64,000 nt of DNA from Adiantum capillus-veneris (lineage: Eukaryota > Streptophyta > Polypodiopsida > Polypodiales > Pteridaceae): the NCBI GenBank assembly GCA_014529385.2, contig CM043966.1, forward strand, positions 87,140,087 through 87,204,086. Reading direction: 5' to 3'. Numbering within the stretch: the stretch's first letter is position 1; every line of letters starts with the position of its first letter. Positions 59,370 to 64,000 of this stretch are shown here, in pieces. Position numbers and translations under genes: made by a program. The notes beneath the pieces were generated by a model. That model searched no databases. It was not told the DNA's origin and worked only from the letters and a program-made list of their open reading frames with translations.

Positions 59370-61013
59370 ATGGTGGCAGAGACAGGTGATTGCTCAGATT
59401 ATGATCTCTTCGAAATGTGCATGTTTGATGGGTCAGACTTTGTAGCATGGAGAGAGTGTATGCTTGATGCATTGACACAGCGAGGGTTGCATCGACCATT
59501 GAGTGGTGATGCAGGTAGACCTTCAAACATGTTTGACGATCAGTGGCAGGAGCTAGAGGAGATGGCACTATCTACACTCTCTTTGCACCTTGCGGAATCT
59601 GTATATGCTCTTGTTATGTATGAGACTACTTCAAGAGTGCTTTGGCGTAGATTACATGATATGTATGATAGATCTGAGTCATCACGGACTCGTGTGAGAT
59701 ATGTACATTCACGAGCACGTCGACAGGTGACATGTTGGTATTGTGGTCATTATGGACATGTTAGACGGCGCTGTTTTTGTCGTATGCGACATCGTAGGAG
59801 ACATGGCAGTCTCAGAGATGTATGTAGTGATGCCATGGACTAAGTTGCTTTGATAGTTGAGGCACATGTAGTGTCGGAGTATACTAGTGACGGGGATGTC
59901 GCTTTTACCTCGAGCTATGCACGAGATGCTATACATGTGGATAGTGCACTCCCTTCGCAGTGGTTGCTAGACGCAGATGCTATGTTTCATGTCACGCCGC
60001 ATCGTGAATGATTTTGTAGCTATTCTAGCGGGATGCTTGGCAGTGTACGTTTGACCGATGGATCGGTGCATGCGATAGCAGGTGTAGGAGATGTGAGACT
60101 GTCATTACCGAGTGGTGCATCTTACTTGTTACGACATGTGCGCTATGTACCAGATTTGACAGTGAGTTTGATCTCGATTGGTCAGCTTAGAGATTTTGGA
60201 TGTCAGATTTTGCTACGAGAGCGAGATTTTGTGATGCAGTTGGGTTCGCTAGTGATTGCGAGAGGTGCCAGGAGTGGTACAGGTTACCCATTGCATGTGG
60301 ATCACGGGAGAGACGGTGTTGTCTCTGTGATCATGCAGCCAAGTAGAGAGCGAGAGAGCAGGCGAGTCTCTTTTGCTTGTGGGTTGCAGGATGCTTTGCA
60401 TGGAGTGGAGAGCAGTGACCTTGTTGTGCAGGTTGCGTCTATGGATGCACAGGTAGAGAGGGACAGCTCTAGCGAGTCGCAGCAGGATGAGTCATCAGAG
60501 GTGATGACAGAGATGACTCACATGGATGCTGAGATGTCGACTATTGTGGAGTCATTTCTTGATATGCTTATGCTAGAGCTTGATGCAGATTCAGGACAGA
60601 TGCATACTCTTGGTACACATGTGATATGTGGTGGGCACGAGGAGTCACTCCACAGCTCGGAGTCAGAGTGCCATGGTCTCTATGATAGGGGACAGGATTG
60701 CCATGAGTTGAGTTCTGAGTTGGAGGTGGAAAAGGTTGCCAGGGTTGCATCAACATTCGGTGTCCTCATGTACGAGATGCTGATCTCGAGGCCCGACATA
60801 GCAGCTGCAGTGGGAGCATTTGCAGCAGGGTTGATTAGTTGTTCGATGACTGATCTCGGCATAGAGCATAGGGGAGGTTTGCAGGTATTGGACCGATACT
60901 TGCAGGAGTGTATGAGCTCTTGTAGACTCTTTGCAGAGCTTGGAGCCAGCTCTGTGTGGCTTCTGCAGCGGGATGTTTGTCTACCAGCAGAGCTGGATGC
61001 ACTAGCTCATTGA
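59370..61013 (+). pseudogene. Copia-C gag-protease frame with pol remnant (two in-frame stops)
   Basis: One frame of about 548 codons from ATG 59370 (MVAETGDCSDYDLF), interrupted only by TAA at 59841 and a TGA near 60009. Gag has the DFVAWRECMLDAL and LWRRLHDMY segments and a CCHC knuckle CWYCGHYGHVRRRC. The protease site reads LLDADAMFHVTPH where copia has D-S-G, so it is probably dead. The MLGSVRLTDGS...VRYVPDLTVSLISIGQL block follows. After a Ser/Glu/Met-rich stretch comes LMYEMLISRPDIAAAV and VLDRYLQECMSSCRL, the segment that normally joins RT to RNase H. Integrase and RT are deleted. Confidence 0.85.
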
Positions 61014-61095
61014 GAGTCAATGGGCATAGGTTGAGAGAATATCTCACCTTCTATTAGTTGTACACTAGTAGATCTTGCTTAAAGGCACATTGGCC

Positions 61096-61109
61096 TTTAA
61101 GTGGGAGGT
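61096..61109 (+). other. Copia-C polypurine tract
   Basis: TTTAAGTGGGAGGT directly precedes the TGTTGGGG start at 61110, showing that 61110-61302 is a true 3' LTR. Confidence 0.75.
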
Positions 61110-61302
61110 TGTTGGGGTTAAGGCCTATGTGCCTTGACCGGTCGCCCAGATCATGGGCGCCCGCCCACTGTTACCCTATACTTATAGTGAGTTTACTGTA
61201 TAGGGGGAGCTGCCACTTCACAGTCTCCCCACCCACATCGTGTGTGTGTCTCCTTCTCTCTCTCTCTCACTCTCCGTCTGTGGTGCTCCCCGATCCCCTT
61301 CA
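61110..61302 (+). repeat. Copia-C internal 3' LTR
   Basis: About 193 bp, TGTTGGGG to CTTCA. Differs from the inverted LTR at 61482-61672 by only about three changes by eye, including one CT-unit length difference. Confidence 0.92.
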
Positions 61303-61672
61303 ATTTCTGAGCTTCCACAAGAGCATACATCACTCTCAACTGAGCTCACAAGCTCCCATTGCATTCTCACAGCAAGTCTTCTGCTTTCTTAATCTCTCTA
61401 TCGTCGAGAGAGAGCGAGCTATCGCCTCGAAGCTCTCAAAGCCGTCGTGCTCTCCATGGTCACCATGGCTCTGATACCAATTGACGGGGATCGGGGAGCA
61501 CCACAGACGGAGAGTGAGAGAGAGAGAAGGAGACACACACACGATGTGGGTGGGGAGACTGTGAAGTGGCAGCTCCCCCTATACAGTAAACTCACTAAAA
61601 GTATAGGGTAACAGTGGGCGGGCGCCCATGATCTGGGCGACCGGTCAAGGCACATAGGCCTTAACCCCAACA
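61303..61672 (-). repeat. Inverted Copia-C leader fragment plus LTR
   Basis: On the minus strand: LTR from 61672 to 61482, primer site TGGTATCAGAGCC (61479-61467), then leader sequence matching about 57723-57901 almost exactly, ending at the junction with the 3' LTR near 61303. Confidence 0.93.
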
Positions 61673-61677
61673 GTAAT

Positions 61678-61933
61678 CCTTTGAGCCTCGACCTGTCACA
61701 CCTTGTACTGGTTGTTCCTGAACTATGAATCTAAAACTGCAAACACTTTTCCAGTTGTGTAGTCTGTCTCTCATTTCACTATACTATTTCAGTTCAGATA
61801 ACTATTCAATCCAGTCTCCGCTCTTTATTCAAGTTTCGCTGACTGAACTGACGGCTTATCAGTAGCTTTAAATTCTAACACTGGAATTAGCTATTTGAAG
61901 AGATCAGCTCCAATTCAAATCCCTCTCTCTCTC

Positions 61934-61966
<33 letters not shown>

Positions 61967-62055
61967 TCCTACAGATTATTATACGCTCCTCCCTCATGAG
62001 GTCACACGGAACCTCACTGTCCTTTATCAACACAGTGGCCTGAAGAGAGACTATT
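61678..62055 (+). other. Continuation of interrupted LTR-like DNA; CT microsatellite
   Basis: Sequence resumes after the GTAAT duplication. A CT-rich tract lies at about 61921-61967. Nothing else is recognised. Confidence 0.4.
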
Positions 62056-62059
62056 TAGC

Positions 62060-62305
62060 TTGCCCAAGACTATACCTATGAAAAGATATGCTTTGCGGAG
62101 GATTGGATTGATCACCTCAACAAGATTTGATCCAAAAAGTGGACGACGAGCAAATAGGGTCAAGTTATTGGGAACATCTGAAGGGCCAAGTGTGAAGAAA
62201 GGGACAAAGTATTTTAGAAGAGACAAAGCCAAAGCTAGAGGTATTGGCAAAGGTACCTGCGTCAGATGCAAGCACTTGAATATATCCCTTTCACACCTGT
62301 TCTAG
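62060..62305 (+). other. Small basic open frame, function unknown
   Basis: 81 codons, rich in Lys and Arg (RRANRV, KKGTKYFRRDKAKARGIGKG) with one CVRCKH pair of cysteines that is not a full zinc knuckle. It could be a piece of a retroelement Gag or chance. I do not recognise it. Confidence 0.2.
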
Positions 62306-64000
62306 GGATGTCCAAAAATCAGTGATTTCATGGGCGCAATCTGTATTAGGGTGCATACACATATGGGAACTCCCTTCAAGTTAGGAACGACCTTGCCATG
62401 GGCTCCAGGTCCATTGATGATTTGGCTCTTCTGACTAACATATGCATAGTAAGACGTTTTTGAGAGCTATTTGGCAGTCCAGGAATGTGCTATTGTTTTA
62501 AGGGAAATGTGAGCCCCTGGACTCCAATGTTGTTCTAGAAACGTTCTAGTGGAGAATACATTGTAAAGACCTTAAGGATGTATGGCTAGTCATGATGGTC
62601 TCCCCCTTTGATGTATTTTTTCTTGGATAACCCTGTGCAAAGGATACGCTAGGGCTCTTTTAACTTTGTGATGATTAATCAATTCAAGCTCAACTGAGCA
62701 CTTAAAAAAACAAAAAAGATAAGAAAGAAGCAGAATGTGTGGAGCTTCAATAAGAGAATGACCACCTTCAGGCTTCAACCTATAATCAATAAACACATAA
62801 GCAAAAGCATTATACACATGCACAACTGCATTCGATAGCATTTCAATCCAAATGACTCTCTCTTCCGTAGCATCAACATTACCCATTAGTTCCCCTTCAC
62901 ATATTATCTGCATGTTAAACATGGGTGGGAAACCCTTCTTTGTACCTCAAAAAGCCTTACCTTGTAACTACTCATTTTGAATGGGTACACTCTTCTGTAA
63001 CTAAGTTATTATAAACTATTGCAGTGGAGAAGGCTTAAGTTCAAGATCCTTTGAGGTTCGCAAGCTCTCAAGCTCAGCCTGCTTGTCCATGTAGTCCTCA
63101 AAAAGCAAGGAATCGAGCATTTGCAAGACCAATAAGCACCAAAAAACTCACTCAAATCAGCATCAGAGTCTTTTCCGATGTAACCCAAAAACCTAACCAT
63201 GTTGCGATCTCTTTGAAAGTCATATCTACATGTCTAATTTCACTTCGTTTGGATCAGAGGTTCATTCCTCTTTCACATCAAACGCTTAATGGGGTACAAA
63301 TGTAGAAAATTGCAATGAAATAGAGGCACAAAAGCAATGCACACCCAACAAATGAGCATTCTGGGCACAATAATTTTACTGAGAAATTTTGAGTGAGAAT
63401 CTTCACTATATCTAAACTAGTCTTGCTTGGTGGGCCTTTGCCGTACATAATCTGACAGATTTTGGAGCGCAGCTGGTTACTTGGTTAGTTGGTTGTGATT
63501 GTTTTCACCTTGGGTTTTGTTGCGGTGACACGAGAAAATGAGTAGAACCTATGGATAGGCACCAATAATAGCTTAGCTTGGGACTTGATGAGAATTGTGA
63601 AGAAGCAAGTTGTGTCCCAGAGTGCTCCATATACGACAAAGAGCTACTAAAGAGGGTAATTGAATCGAGCAAAAGGGTTGCAACTTAAACTACTTTGGTA
63701 ATTATTTGCAGAATGCACTATTCAGCCTAGTAATATCGACCATTTAGTCTCTAAATCGTGGAACCATCTTTGAAACACCCATCTTATTCTCAATCAAGCA
63801 TAGTCAATTAACAGACTATAAAAAATGAACTACACTACTGACCTGATAATCGTGTACGAATGTCATCCAATTGCAAACCAGTGGACAATGTTTAAGCTAC
63901 AAAAAAGCAACGTGAATAGTTAAACATATTGTCTTGCAATGAAACGTCACAGACTAAAACTGCAAAGTATACAGTGCACGTCATGTAGAGGTGCCATACA
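62306..64000. other. Intergenic, nothing recognised
   Basis: No coding motif, LTR or structured RNA that I can support. The minus frame at 62590-62922 and other short frames lack domains. Confidence 0.45.

Larger units (their letters stand above)
57532..61672 (+). mobile_element. Copia-C: pol-deleted copia element with an inverted LTR at its right end
   Basis: Order on the plus strand: LTR (57532-57722), tRNA-Met primer site, 1.6-kb leader, gag-protease frame, a short pol remnant, polypurine tract, 3' LTR (61110-61302). Then comes an inverted copy of about 180 bp of leader (61303-61479) and an inverted LTR (61482-61672). GTAAT flanks the whole 4.14 kb, so both outer ends are LTR starts, in opposite orientation. 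No integrase or RT core is present, so it must have been mobilised in trans. Confidence 0.88.

Overview
This is plant nuclear DNA. It holds one intact-looking host gene, a PTI1-like receptor-like cytoplasmic kinase with GT-AG introns at about 29.3-33.6 kb. Almost everything else is transposable-element sequence in layered insertions. Long dinucleotide microsatellites, diverse Ty1/copia and Ty3/gypsy families and an endonuclease-less Penelope-like retroelement suggest a large, repeat-rich genome, perhaps a fern or other seed-free plant. That lineage guess is inference only.

Layout. 1-1.8 kb: unassigned DNA. 1.8-22.2 kb: a three-level nest. A decayed minus-strand copia element (Copia-A, 1815-3714 and 20733-22169) is split by a 17-kb plus-strand gypsy element (3715-20732, LTRs about 2.7 kb, target duplication CCGT). 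The gypsy is itself split by a 5.07-kb minus-strand copia element (Copia-B, 8337-13409, 227-bp LTRs, target duplication ATCCA). 22.2-29.2 kb: intergenic DNA with a 200-bp tandem duplication, a foldback/MITE-like structure with a near-perfect palindrome, and several microsatellites. 29.3-33.6 kb: the kinase gene. 33.6-39.1 kb: intergenic DNA and two decayed gypsy fragments. 39.1-42.65 kb: decayed plus-strand reading frames of an unrecognised element (Element X).

42,657-56,593: a head-to-tail array of a Penelope-like element on the minus strand. It has two full units of 6188 and 6199 bp and one 5'-truncated unit. Each unit carries a hammerhead ribozyme with a complete catalytic core about 110-150 nt from its 3' end. 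The full units also carry a coiled-coil/Asn-rich ORF1 and a Penelope-type reverse transcriptase (RT) with no GIY-YIG endonuclease. ORF1 and the RT frame overlap in the -1 frame with a GGGAAAA heptamer at the overlap. Co-directional readthrough RNA cut by successive ribozymes would give unit-length RNA. This is the most interesting system in the window.

56.6-57.5 kb: probable continuation of Element X, including three TTTAGGG telomeric units. 57,532-61,672: a pol-deleted copia element (Copia-C) with an abnormal structure: a plus LTR at the left edge, a plus 3' LTR inside, and an inverted leader plus LTR at the right edge. A perfect GTAAT target duplication flanks the whole unit, implying one integration of an aberrant DNA. 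61.7-64 kb: nothing confidently recognised.

No rRNA, tRNA or CRISPR features were seen. All readings are by eye; no alignment or database search was run.
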